A stretch of 33,504 bases of DNA from Candidatus Altimarinota bacterium (GTDB lineage: Bacteria > Cyanobacteriota > Cyanobacteriia > Cyanobacteriales > Microcystaceae), in the NCBI GenBank assembly GCA_012031035.1, contig JAAUUT010000061.1, positions 1 to 33,504 on the forward strand, written 5' to 3'. Below the pieces are notes generated by a model. That model saw nothing but the letters and a program-made list of their open reading frames with translations, had not been told where the DNA came from and made no database searches. Below are positions 8,149 through 18,298 of this stretch, in pieces (position 1 is the stretch's first letter; every line of letters starts with the position of its first letter). Position numbers and translations under genes: made by a program.

Positions 8149-8937
8149 TTATTTACCAACTCTGCAACAATTGACAATCGGTTCGGAGGAGATCGCACCT
8201 AAGCCAACAGACTCTAACAAACTCTTCCAATCGGCGATAAGATTAGCGTTGTTAGGATTGGTCTGACGCATTGCAGCAAGTTGGGCGATCGCATCGTACC
8301 AAATTCCATGACTTGCTAAAAGTGCAATTCTTTCTCTTGGCGTTGCTTTTTGTAATTGTTCGTTCAGCGTCGGTTGAAGGGTGACTCTTTGTACCCATCC
8401 TTCCACAAAAACAGGTTTATGGGAATCGCAATACACCAGAAAATACCAATGGTACATTTTACCGATCTCTAGAGGCGCAGAAGTAGCAGGAAACGAGATT
8501 TTAGCTACGCCAGGTGTCGAATTAGAAACCGTAAAAGAAGTTACATCATTTTTTCCCCGTTCGTCTTGCAAGACAAATTCGATAGGCATATTGGGAGTAA
8601 GTTTGTAAGGCACATAAAACCAAAAGCTAGGACGTTCGGAAACCGTCTGCGCAAAGACAATTTCTGAAGTATTGTTCGTGCTAGTTTGCGCTTGTTTTTG
8701 AGTGTAGGTGTTGGGAGTTGCGGGAACGATCGCGGTTAAAGGTTCTTTGCTGACTTGACAGCTACCCCGACTTGCACCCCCGCGCGATCGTCCTGTAGGT
8801 GCGCCGCGATTGGCTTGATTGGGCGGTGGCGGCGGGACGAAATATATACTTGAAGTGGTAAATTGTGCCCATACTGGTGTTAAATTACTCGTCAAGCTAG
8901 CGATCGCGAGAAGCAATAATACGCGAGTCAATTTCAT
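8149..8937 (-). CDS. DUF928 exported protein
   Basis: The protein is about 262 residues from the chosen ATG at 8937, preceded by a strong AGGAGG five bases upstream; a longer frame to 8988 lacks such support. It starts with a signal peptide (MKLTRVLLLLAIASLTSN to VWAQ). A Gly/Arg-rich linker follows, then the DUF928 domain with PLTAIVPAT, RPSFWFYVPY, VLQDERGKNDV, GKMYHWYF and the C-terminal WYDAIAQLA region. DUF928 has no known biochemical activity. It is a frequent cyanobacterial neighbour of CHAT-CHASE2 genes, and here its start overlaps the end of that gene by about 40 bp, so the two are probably cotranscribed. Confidence 0.82.
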   Translation of the reverse strand: MKLTRVLLLLAIASLTSNLTPVWAQFTTSSIYFVPPPPPNQANRGAPTGRSRGGASRGSCQVSKEPLTAIVPATPNTYTQKQAQTSTNNTSEIVFAQTVSERPSFWFYVPYKLTPNMPIEFVLQDERGKNDVTSFTVSNSTPGVAKISFPATSAPLEIGKMYHWYFLVYCDSHKPVFVEGWVQRVTLQPTLNEQLQKATPRERIALLASHGIWYDAIAQLAAMRQTNPNNANLIADWKSLLESVGLGAISSEPIVNCCRVGK

Positions 8938-11289
8938 AACTCCCTCCTGGAAGTTTTTTCCCCTGTTGAAGACGAATTTCAATGACAACTACACTGCTGC
9001 TAGCAGCGATTACGGCGAAGGAAAAGGGAACGACAGGAAGCCAATAACCGCTTTGAGTTAATACCGCTAAACTAAGCCCAAACAAGCCAACGACTGCAAT
9101 AGAAATACTAATCGCCAGCTTAAGAAAAGTATTTCTCCAATTATCTGATAATCCTACTCGCTCAGCCATCGTTGCGCCGATTAAAGCACAAACCCAAATC
9201 CCTATTATTTCGCTCCATCCAGGCATAATGCACAACAAAGAGCGTTTGTCAAGAACTGCACTAAGAATTTGACTGGTCATTTGCGCTTGCATCAGTACGC
9301 CTGGGACTTGCTGCGCTGGAGAGTTATCTTGAGAAAAAGGTGTAAGCCAATAATCGCCAAAACTAGGCGCTGTCGTACCGATAATGATAATGCGATCGCG
9401 AACGGAATTAGGATTGATGCGACCTTGGAGAACATCTGAGAGCGTCACTCGTTCGATCCCGCGATCGGGACGATAATTAAGTAAGATTTGATGACCCCAA
9501 AGATCGGATTTTTGATAAATGCCCGTATTGGTTTCCAAGGGCTTAAAAATAACCTTTCCCAATTGTAAATACCCCTCTGGAGTCCATTGTGGCAAGATTC
9601 CATCGGCGGCTAGGTAACGAAAGGCTAGCTGGACGCTAAAGGAATAAGAAGCTTGACAAAGCGAGGTAGGTTCTGGAGTCAAAACTAACAAATGGCGACG
9701 AATAACGCCATCGGAATCGACGATAAAATCGCTAAAACCAACTCGATCTGGGGGAACTTCTGGCGGAGGCGAGATACCTGGTTCGTCGAGAGTGCGATCG
9801 CTGACTTTACAAATAGCAATTAAACCATTTTGTTGTTGTAACTGCTGGACTAGATCGGGATGATTGTTCGCGACAGGATAATCTCGATAAATATCTAACC
9901 CGATCGCGTGAGGTTTAAAAGGTTCTAATTTCTGCAATAATTGAGCGAGAGAGTCATCGGATAGCGAACCTCGTCTGGTTTCTGGGTTTTGCGATCTAAT
10001 ATCGGCTTCGGTAACAGTAACTACTAATAAGCGAGAATCGGGCTTTTCTTGAGGTCGCAAAGCAAGCAGGCGATCGTATGCTTTAAGTTCTAGGGGTTGA
10101 AAAATGCCTAGATGACGGATTCCTGAGACGAGAGACGCGATCGCAATACTGGTTATTAATACCGCGCGTAACGAACAACGTGGGGACGTATAACGTGTTT
10201 TTTGGGGTAGATGTAGAGATTCCCAAGTCGGAGGAAATGCAGCAGGATTTTGATAAATCGCAGGCAACCAAGTAGCATAAGGAAATTGAGCCTCTAATCC
10301 TTGTAACTTTTCTCTTGCTTCCCGCACGGATAAATAAAAAGTGTCTCCTTTTGCAAAAGCTTCGAGAAAATACTTGAGAAATTCTTGTGCGACGCGATCG
10401 GGTACGGGTTCTCGCATCACTAGGATTTGCGGAATGTATAAATCGGCTAATTGCTGTGCTAATCCCAATCCATCGCAAGAATTGAAAATAGCTATTTTTA
10501 ACCCTCGTTGAATCGCTTTTTTTAAGCCATGTTTTAACTGAGGAATACTCAAACTTTCGTTTTCATTGATGAAAATCTGTCCTGTTGTCCCTTCTTCTTG
10601 ACTCAAACTGTGTCCCGCAAAAAAGAGAATATCCCAACCTTGCGCGTCCCATAACTGTTCGTTAAGTTCTTGTTGTTGGGGTTCGACGAGAAAACAAACT
10701 TCTGCATTGGGTAAGCGATCTAGCAGTTGGCGATCGGTTTGGATATTAATGCCCGTACTATGTCCTAGAATAGCAAGGACTCTAACTTTTGCCCTGGTAA
10801 TCTGGGGATGTTCTATTTTTTGGTAAACTGGGGCACTTAAGGCGATTTCTGCTTTGGGATAGCGATCGCATAGATCCCATAAATGCCAAGGTAATCTGTT
10901 GCGCGATCGCGTCTTTTAGTTTGTAGCAAAATGCGGATTTCTTCGGAAGGCGACAACTGTTCTAGCAATTTCTCTCGAATCGAGCGAAAAGACTTAGAAT
11001 CAAGCCATTCATTGAAGCGATCGCTTAAAATTTGGGCAGCGCGATCGCAATTTTCAATATAAGAAACGTTAGTTATGAAAGCGGCTTTTGCTTCTAAGCG
11101 GGATGGCGATCCTAAATGACGATAAGAAGTTTGCCAGCAGCGATAATCGTTCGGTAACTGAGGCGCAGGCGGTAACTGACTGGTAAGTTCTATTTTTGGC
11201 GCAAAACCCTCTTCTCCCATCTGTAGCGTGACGGGAAATCCTTTCTCAAAATTTCCTTCTCCTAATTTTAAGATAACGAGTTTAGACAT
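8897..11289 (-). CDS. CHAT protease domain fused to CHASE2 sensor domain (1-base frameshift inside)
   Basis: Frames 11289-10837 and the one ending at 8897 together make one protein of about 797 residues. The N-terminal part opens with MSKLVILKLGEGNFEKGF, typical of cyanobacterial CHAT proteins. After the shift the sequence continues as RLPWHLWDLCDRYPKAEIAL. The predicted catalytic dyad of this caspase-like fold is His in FFAGHS (about 10610) and Cys in FNSCDGLGLA (10475-10477). A membrane segment (VLITSIAIASLVSGI) then leads into a CHASE2 domain (AYDRLLALRP, GLDIYRDYP, DRIIIIGTTAPSFGDYW), an extracytoplasmic sensor, followed by about three C-terminal helices. The shift lies between about 10898 and 10920 and needs one added base. 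Ligand and substrate are unknown. Confidence 0.83.
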
Positions 11290-11301
11290 ATTTTAGTAGT
11301 T

Positions 11302-11405
11302 CAGGAGTTCAGTAAAGACGCGATATATCGCGACGGCGGGCAAAACCTTTTTGCCGTACAACGACAAAAAGCCCGCCTTGTCTTTACAGGAGTTCAGGAG
11401 TTCAG
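11302..11405. repeat. Three direct copies of CAGGAGTTCAG flanking the hairpin element
   Basis: CAGGAGTTCAG occurs at 11302-11312, 11387-11397 and 11395-11405; the last two overlap by three bases. The first two exactly border the 74-bp hairpin element, as a target-site duplication would. The third suggests the site was already a short tandem repeat. Confidence 0.7.
11313..11386. mobile_element. 74-bp hairpin element inserted within the DUF1822-CHAT operon
   Basis: The segment begins TAAAGAC and ends GTCTTTA. It also pairs GGCGGGC with GCCCGCC and TTTTTG with CAAAAA, so nearly the whole element folds as one long hairpin. It contains GCGATATATCGC, the core of the repeats at 2454 and 5926. It has no coding capacity. 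Its place between two cotranscribed genes means it could attenuate or process the mRNA. Confidence 0.7.
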
Positions 11406-11491
11406 TAGGGGCGAATGGCAAGAACGCCCTTACAAGAATCAAGCGTAAATATTTTTTATTGCCTATTGCCTATTGCCTACTCCCTATTCCC

Positions 11492-12451
11492 TTAAATTAC
11501 AAAATCCTCTACAACGCTGGCATCATCTAGGGCAATGCTGACGCTAAAATGTTCTCCTGGTTTGCCGCTAAACTGTAGTTGAACGTAATTGTCGGCACTT
11601 CTTGCTTGTGCTTCCATAAACGTTGCACCGCTATCGTCGAGAATGCTTAGTTTTAATCCAGCCGGTAAATAATTCGCGCGATCGCTAGCATGTACTTGCA
11701 AGCATATATTCGTTTTTTGTGCTGATTCTGCTTCTAGTTCGACAATTAAAACGATGTTTTCTCCTGCTAATTGCATACCTAAATCGATCGCTTTCCCTCG
11801 TTGAATAACTCCCGACTCTGACTCATCTATATCTGAAACGTCTCCTCCTCTAAAAGTGAAGACTGGATCGAGTCGATTTGTAGCAAACAATGTTTCGACT
11901 ACTTCCCAACCCGTTTCAAAAACGCGATCGAACCATTGACTCAAGTTTACTCTAGCAGTTGCTGCTTGTCTTAAATCGTGCAGGCGATCGATTAAATTTT
12001 CAAGCGGTTGTAGCTGACTAACGGGTATTTGTTCTGTTGCGACTATCGGCGTAAATCCCAATAAACGTGCTTGGCGCAAAGAATCGTCTATTTCAACGAC
12101 AATATAGCCAATGCGATCGCCCCACGTTTCTGCGGGAATCGAACATAGCGTTTGAGATGTTTTGAGAGGACGACATTCTAATTTACCGATTCCCGTCACT
12201 TCTAAATCTGCTACATCAGCACACAATCGCGCGACGGGATTCCAACTGTCGCTGTTAGATATATTAGTAGGAATGCCAAGCATTTGTAAGTAATCGTTAG
12301 CTATCCAGACAGCAAGCGTATTGAACATAACTCGTTCGGCTTTTTCGGGAGTCGGTTGCTCGCCAGCAAACTGTTTTGCTATGATGCGTCCAGGTTCCGC
12401 GATCGGCAAGAAAATGGAAAAATCTTCTTTTTCATTGATAATATAAGTCAT
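11492..12451 (-). CDS. DUF1822 family protein
   Basis: This 319-residue soluble protein is of the cyanobacterial DUF1822 type, with EPGRIIAKQFAGEQPTPEKAE near the N-terminus, VMFNTLAVWIANDYLQMLGIPT, and a C-terminal half (about 215-319) that looks beta-rich (FTFRGGDVSDID, GIQLAGENIVLIVEL-like). The function is unknown. The ATG at 12451 is preceded by GAGGAG. It lies only 12 bp after the restored stop of the sigma-like gene, so the two are almost certainly one operon. The CHAT-CHASE2 gene follows across a 202-bp gap holding the hairpin element. Confidence 0.8.
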   Translation of the reverse strand: MTYIINEKEDFSIFLPIAEPGRIIAKQFAGEQPTPEKAERVMFNTLAVWIANDYLQMLGIPTNISNSDSWNPVARLCADVADLEVTGIGKLECRPLKTSQTLCSIPAETWGDRIGYIVVEIDDSLRQARLLGFTPIVATEQIPVSQLQPLENLIDRLHDLRQAATARVNLSQWFDRVFETGWEVVETLFATNRLDPVFTFRGGDVSDIDESESGVIQRGKAIDLGMQLAGENIVLIVELEAESAQKTNICLQVHASDRANYLPAGLKLSILDDSGATFMEAQARSADNYVQLQFSGKPGEHFSVSIALDDASVVEDFVI

Positions 12452-12463
12452 AATTGCTCCTCT

Positions 12464-13109
12464 TTATAAATATCCTTCCATTTCTCCAAATTCACGCAGA
12501 ATCGGCAAACACTGTCGTTGATAAAAACTGCTAAGCGTTCCTATAGATACGCCAAATTCTGTTGCTAGTACCTTCCAAGACGTTTCTGGCGGCAATCGTC
12601 TTAAAATTAAGACTTGACAATTGATATCTGGGCGATTTTTTTAAATAAATTTTACTTAGCTTTTTTTGGGGATCTTTTTGTACCCATTTTTTGATTTCCT
12701 CTAATAAGGTTTGGGAAGTAGAATTGGCTTGAATCTTATCGACTGGAGCGAGGCGATCGCGATTTGTAGACGAATTATTAGTTTCAAAAGAAATCGTTTG
12801 AGCTTGCTGTTTTTTATCGGTTATATAGAAGTCTTGAAGCCGTCTTTTGAGATAGTTATTCAGCCAAGTAATGACACTTGCTTTCGTGCGATCGTAGGGT
12901 TGACCCGTCTTTCCTTCGCAGAGATTTTGGCAAAAGTAAATCCAAGTTTGTTGTAAGGCATCTTCGTAATAAGGGGTATTCTCTCTCCAAAGTTGACTGT
13001 TAATTAAACGAATAATTTTAGTTAAATTTTTTTGTCTTTCTCTACTTCCTAGCGGATAATTGCAGGCTTCTGTTATTAATTGCTCTAGTTGTTGTTGTAG
13101 AGGAGCCAT
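12464..13109 (-). CDS. Sigma-70/ECF-like regulator, frameshifted at an A7 run
   Basis: The visible frame gives 192 residues and stops at 12531. After removing one A from the run at 12636-12642 it continues as NRPDINCQVLILRRLPPETS, then WKVLATEFGVSIGTLSSFYQ, and stops at 12464-12466, giving 214 residues. The N-terminal half resembles sigma region 2 (YEDALQQTWIYFCQNL, VITWLNNYLKRRLQDF). The restored C-terminus is a helix-turn-helix resembling region 4. Without the correction the DNA-binding part is lost. It heads the cassette with DUF1822 and CHAT-CHASE2 and may control its own operon. Whether it is an active sigma factor is inferred. Confidence 0.75.
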
Positions 13110-13269
13110 TTTTTTAGATATTGGAATAATTTAAGCTTATTTCTCCTTGAGTTCTTATAGACTTATCTCTGGAGTAAACATGATTTCGGCAAAATTTTAC
13201 AAAATTTTACAAAGTTCGATAGCGTTTAGTAGGTTGGGTAGAATTAAGTGAAACCCAACAAGTTAATCT

Positions 13270-14166
13270 TTAACGATTTTTTCTCGGTAAATCTCGCGTT
13301 TTTTCGAGAAATTCGATAAGAGCCTCAAGGTATTGTTCTCCTCCCAAACTCGCTGCATCGTTATGCCCTGCATTGGGGATTAATAGAAGTTTTTTAGGTT
13401 CCGGTGTAGCATCATAAAGTTGCTGGCTCATTTTGGCTGGAACGACCTCATCAGCAGTACCGTGGATGAATAAAGCTGGCATTTTTAGCGATCGCACTTT
13501 TGAGAGAGAATCGAATTTCTCAGTAACAATCCAATCGATGGGAAAAAGTCGATACAAACTGACTTCTTCTGCAACTGCACCGATAGAAGTAAATGTACCT
13601 TCAACAATTACACCAGCGAGATTGGGATGTTTAGAGGCTAACTCAATTGCGATCGCACCGCCCAAAGAATGACCGTAGAGAATGATATTTTGGGCATCAA
13701 TGTTGCGCGATCGCGTGAGATAATCTAAGGCAGTTGCTGCATCTTCATAAACTAGCGCTTCATTAGGAAAAGGGGCAGAACTTTTCCCATAGCCCCGATA
13801 ATCAAATAGTAAGACCGATACTCCTAAATCGTGAAAGCGCGAAGCTCGATTGACGAGATCGCCTATGTTACTGCCATTACCATGAAAATATAACAGAACG
13901 GGAGCGTCTGGTTTTGATGATTCAATCCACCAAGCATGAAGTTTTCCGGTAGAAACAGGCAACCAAACTTCCTCATAGCGAAGATTAACTTCTGCGGGTG
14001 TTATTGCAATCGTTGCAGGTGGAAAGAAAATCAGTCGCGTTTGCCAAAAACGGAGAAATAGGCAAAGTCCGATATAGAGAGTTAAAAAGATACTACCAAT
14101 AATTAAAATATGTTTTAAAAGACCTAAACTTACAAGTTTGTTGATGATTAATTTAGAATTTCTCAT
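13270..14166 (-). CDS. Membrane-anchored alpha/beta hydrolase
   Basis: The 298-residue protein has an N-terminal membrane anchor (about residues 17-40) and a serine-hydrolase domain of the BEM46/ABHD13-like type. Visible features are the oxyanion-hole motif HGNGSN (95-100), nucleophile elbow GHSLGG (Ser167), acid in HGTADE (Asp239) and His268 in NAGHND, so the catalytic triad is complete. The substrate is unknown, probably an ester or acyl compound at the membrane. It starts 46 bp after the stop of the upstream GT-C-like gene and may be cotranscribed with it. Confidence 0.85.
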   Translation of the reverse strand: MRNSKLIINKLVSLGLLKHILIIGSIFLTLYIGLCLFLRFWQTRLIFFPPATIAITPAEVNLRYEEVWLPVSTGKLHAWWIESSKPDAPVLLYFHGNGSNIGDLVNRASRFHDLGVSVLLFDYRGYGKSSAPFPNEALVYEDAATALDYLTRSRNIDAQNIILYGHSLGGAIAIELASKHPNLAGVIVEGTFTSIGAVAEEVSLYRLFPIDWIVTEKFDSLSKVRSLKMPALFIHGTADEVVPAKMSQQLYDATPEPKKLLLIPNAGHNDAASLGGEQYLEALIEFLEKTRDLPRKNR

Positions 14167-14212
14167 AATTTTAATCTTACCCTACAACTTTTGCCTGCTC
14201 CACTAAGATGTA

Positions 14213-15990
14213 CTATTTCATTTCTTCGTTATCTTCTAAGTAAGAAGAGATGAAATGAGGGTTAGAGCGAGCGATCGCGATAGATTTTAAACAATTTGCA
14301 TCTACCAAAATAAACTTTTTTGTTGAGATAACAGAACAGCGATCGCCCAGTTTTGTTAAGATGGGTTTTTCTCCTTGCTTTAATTTTTCGTTTATTTCAA
14401 AAACTTTCTCTCTAAAAGAACTACGTATCAACCATTCTTGTTGCAGAAGATAATTAGGTTCAAAAGCATTTCGTTCGATTAAAAAATAATCAATTTTATA
14501 GTTTTTAAGAATAGTTTGAGTAACTGATAAATCCGAACTATATTGAGCATTAATTAACGCGATCGCTCTTTGCTTTACTTGTTTGTAATAATCAGGATGA
14601 TAAGCAAGCGCAAATTCTCGACCAACAAAATTAGAACGTCCAGAAAAGGCAGGTAAATTATCAGCATCTGAAGCTAAAGAAGCAATTAAAGTATCTTTTG
14701 GCTGTTCGGCTAAAAATTGATAAATTGTTGGTTCTGTACCCACAATCCAAGTTTGAAAAATTCCCACAAAAACTGGAGGAACAAGTGGAAAAATCACTAT
14801 TATCGTCGCACCAATTCCTATCAATCCCAACCACAAAGATTCTTGTTCGGTAATTTTAGTATTTATCTCTTGCTTATTTTGCCACCAACGCCATCCAAAC
14901 TCTAAAAGAATGAATAAAACAATTCCGGCTGCTATTGCCATTACAAACCGGAAACTATGAAGCGTATAGCGACTGGGAAGATGTAGTTTAGGCAGCAATA
15001 AATGTGCTAAAAAAAACATTCCTAGAGAAGCCAAAATAATTTGCCAAAGAATTTTGACTTCTGCTGTTATTAATTTAAGTCGGGGAAAACGAGATTTTGA
15101 CAAAAATGGCAAAGCAAATCCCACCCAAACAATTGAAGGAAATAAAGGAATTTGTACGCCACTATTTCCCAAGAGAATAAATTGTAGTGGATTGACTCCA
15201 AAATATTGATTTCTACCTCGCCAACCAAATTCTGGCATAACTTGCATTTGTGCGGGAGTAACTAAAGTTGAAAATCCAGTTTTATTAGCGACAATAGAAA
15301 ACAAGATAAGCAAAGCAATTCCCAATCCAGCTATCCAAAAAAGATAATTTTTTTTGTCTTGAGAAAATTGAGGCGTAATTCCCTGCCAGCAAAATAAACG
15401 GAGTGTCAATATAGCAAGTTCGACTAATAGTAATTGTGGGTAAAATAATCCTTGTAGGACGATTGATATTAAAACAGGAATTAGCGATCGCTCAACCAAA
15501 TATACAAAAAAGCTGCAAAAAAAGGATAAAGAAATGCCCTCGGCGTTGCAGAGATAAGATCGTCGTTTAACCAAATTAGCTGATTAAAAAGCCAGCAAGT
15601 CAAGAAAGCACTAGCAGGAACCGGAAAAATTTTTAGAGAGAGTTTATAAAGATAGATAGTTGCAATTAAAGCTAAAAAAAGTGGCAAAATCTTGGCTAAA
15701 ATAACTGGTTCAATGCCCAGTTTTGCTATTATCCAGTAAAAAAACTTATATCCAATCGGAGCTAAACTTGTAAAATAATCAGCGATGAGATCGTTAGGAA
15801 ATAATTGAGAATCGACAAATCTTTGTAACCAGACTACGTGTTGTCGAACATCATCTTGAACGATGTAATCTTGGCTAAAGGCGTAATAGATAGAGATTAT
15901 CCCGAAATATAACGGAATAACTAAGCTACAAATTAACCAAAAAAGCGGCTTTTTAAAATTAACCACAAGAAAATTTTCATAATTCATCAT
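14213..15990 (-). CDS. Polytopic membrane protein, possibly GT-C glycosyltransferase-like; frameshifted
   Basis: Frames 15990-15481 and 15574-14213 join to one protein of about 592 residues. The join is smooth: LYIWLSDR at the end of frame 1, and LIPVLISIVLQGLFYPQLLL in frame 2. One missing base near the GCGATCGC at 15484-15491 explains the break. About ten hydrophobic helices are followed by a soluble C-terminal region (about 400-592). An early luminal-type loop (QDYIVQDDVRQHVVW) carries an acidic pair, as in GT-C enzymes that use polyprenyl-phosphate sugars. That assignment is tentative and based on topology only. It starts 14 bp after the heparinase-like gene on the same strand, so a joint role in surface polysaccharide is plausible. 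Confidence 0.6.
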
Positions 15991-16004
15991 TCATCATTCA
16001 TAAT

Positions 16005-18298
16005 TTAAAAGACTCCAAGAAAAAGGCGATCGCTGCCAAAGTGAATAGTTTGCTTGCCTACTCGCACTATTGCATCTAAACCCTTGCCAGAAATAGTGAC
16101 AGGAGGGGCTTGACCTTTTTGCACTGTCATGATGACAAAAAATTCATTGCCGCCTGTTGCCAAGATTTTTCCTCCGGTTTTGGTTTTCTGATAAGAAATT
16201 TTGACTTGGGAAGGCGCAACAAAGGTTCCTTTCATTGTTGTACCGTTGGGAGATTCAATGGTGAAAGTGCGATTGGTTTTGCTGCTTCCTGAAGAGGAAT
16301 CGCGAATCGTCACTTTTCCTTCTGTATTCATAATCCATGTTTTATTTTGAAACGCTTCTGCCTCTGGCATTCCCTCAAACTTATCGACGACGGCAAAAAG
16401 TCCGCTAGCGCCCGACGAACCGCTATAATCGACAGCAAACGATCGCACTAATCCAATTCCCGCACGAGATTTGCTACCTGTGACAACATTATCGTTGGTT
16501 TTAAGACTAACAATTCCCGACCCATTAGGATTGGAGAGAAAGAAAATGGGTTTTGAATATTTCCACGGTCTTATCTTCGGCACGACCGCGACATTTTCAT
16601 CCGTCCATTGACCGTCCTTATCAGAAATACCAGGATTGGCCCAACGACCGCCCAATCCCCAAATGCGGAAACTCCCAACATCGGGATACGACCAAGCACC
16701 GCCTAGCGGTTGTCGTTTAAGATAGATACTAGCTACAAAATCGTTACTATCTTGCCAGCGATCGCGAAACACATAAAAACCTTTTTGTTTGTCTGCTAAA
16801 ACGCGATCGAGTATCTTTCCAGGATTCTGAGGAGTAACATCCTCTCGATAGTTTTTCAGTGCAAAAGCAGCTTCGTAGGGGAAAGAAATCCCAAAAGTTT
16901 TATCCCCTTCCATTCCCAAATGGCGACGAAACAACCACATTACACCTGGCAAAAATCGTTCTGAAACCGTTCCCATTCCTAACGTAAAAATCGATCCTCC
17001 GCCAAAACGTCGCGAACGACCATAAGTGGGAACGTCTAACTCGCCATCTCTCTCAATAATTCGGGTTAGATAATGGGGTAAAAACCACTCTGCACTAGAA
17101 CCCTCTACTAAATCCTTCCCCACAACATTTCGATATGCTTGTAAGTAAGCAAGTAAGCTCAAAACCCACGGTTCTGTGGTATAATGATCGCCTTCTGTTC
17201 CAAAAGCGCGATCGCCAACCGCAGTCATAAGATATCGTTGAATATTGCGTTCGGCTATTTTTGAGAATCTGCGGACATCAATCCGTCTAAAAAAAATTCG
17301 TCGGGTTCGTCAAGAATCGCTAAAGAGGCTAACCCTGCTGCACTTCGCGCCCTAGCACTCCAATTACTCCAAGGGTTGCTGTTCCAACCTCTTGTAGGCG
17401 TATCTCCGTTAGTTAACCAGAGTATTTTACCTGCTAGCCAACGAGTAACCGTTCTCAAGCGTTCATTACTCCAGGAATTATAGCAAAGGTCATAGGCGAT
17501 CGCGACTCCGGCAACGATCGGCCCTTGCTCGAAGATTCTGCGTCCCGGTTCTTCCATCGACTTTTCGATATGAACCCAGGCAGTTTCAGCCGCTTGTTTA
17601 TCGTCGTTTAACAAAGAGAGAAAACAATGTCCCGCAGCATGATACCCACCATTGGGAACGTAACCTTCATAGTAAACTTTTTCTTTGAGTTGCTGGTTCA
17701 ATCGAGCAAGAATTGCTTGACCTGCGGGAGTCTTAGCTTTTTCTCGCAAGGTGGGAACTTCGTCGCGGCGAAAAATAAGACGCGGATGGTCTCTTGGTTT
17801 TACGGGTTGATGGTTAGCAATGGGTTTGGGCCAATAAGGAGCAGAGATACCATTAACTTTGCCGCGTAAAGTACGGTCATTGAAGCGTCCTGAATAACTA
17901 CCGATCAGCTTACCTTTATGAGGTAGAATTTCGATCGCGTAGTCAGCGTCTTGTAGCGGTGTTTTTTGCCAAGGATGAGATTGAATCTTCATCTTAACTT
18001 GCAATTGCCAAGTATTATCGAGACGGGTGACTGTAACTGCTCCCCGATGATCGACATCTTTATTAAATTGGGGAGCATAGCCCCAAACCTCCGGTTCGCA
18101 TTGACCTTGAATGCAAACTAAATCGAGGGTAATGTTTTGATAGACGGGTTTTTCCTGCCAAAGCTTCCACACGCCTTTTTGGAGAGTTAGGCTAATATTT
18201 CCCGATAATAAAGTCGGATCGATCGCGCTTGAGGCAGGAGCTTTAGACCCTCCAATAATAAACGATAAAAAAGCCAAGCAGAAGTATTGAACTTTCAT
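16005..18298 (-). CDS. Exported heparinase II/III-like (polysaccharide lyase-type) protein; frameshifted
   Basis: Frames 18298-17255 and 17228-16005 join to one protein of about 764 residues. The run of five A (T5 at 17258-17262 on plus) needs one more A, and the text then reads GLMSADSQKIAERNIQRYLM and continues in frame. It has a signal peptide (MKVQYFCLAFLSFIIGGSKA), a beta-rich N-terminal domain of about 130 residues, then HPRLIFRRDEVPTLREKA and an alpha-helical region (NGGYHAAGHCFLSLL, GPIVAGVAIAYDLC). The C-terminal third is beta-rich. This arrangement resembles heparinase/alginate lyase-type toroid enzymes. The substrate is unknown; an exopolysaccharide is likely. It is probably the first gene of a unit with the GT-C protein. 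Confidence 0.65.
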
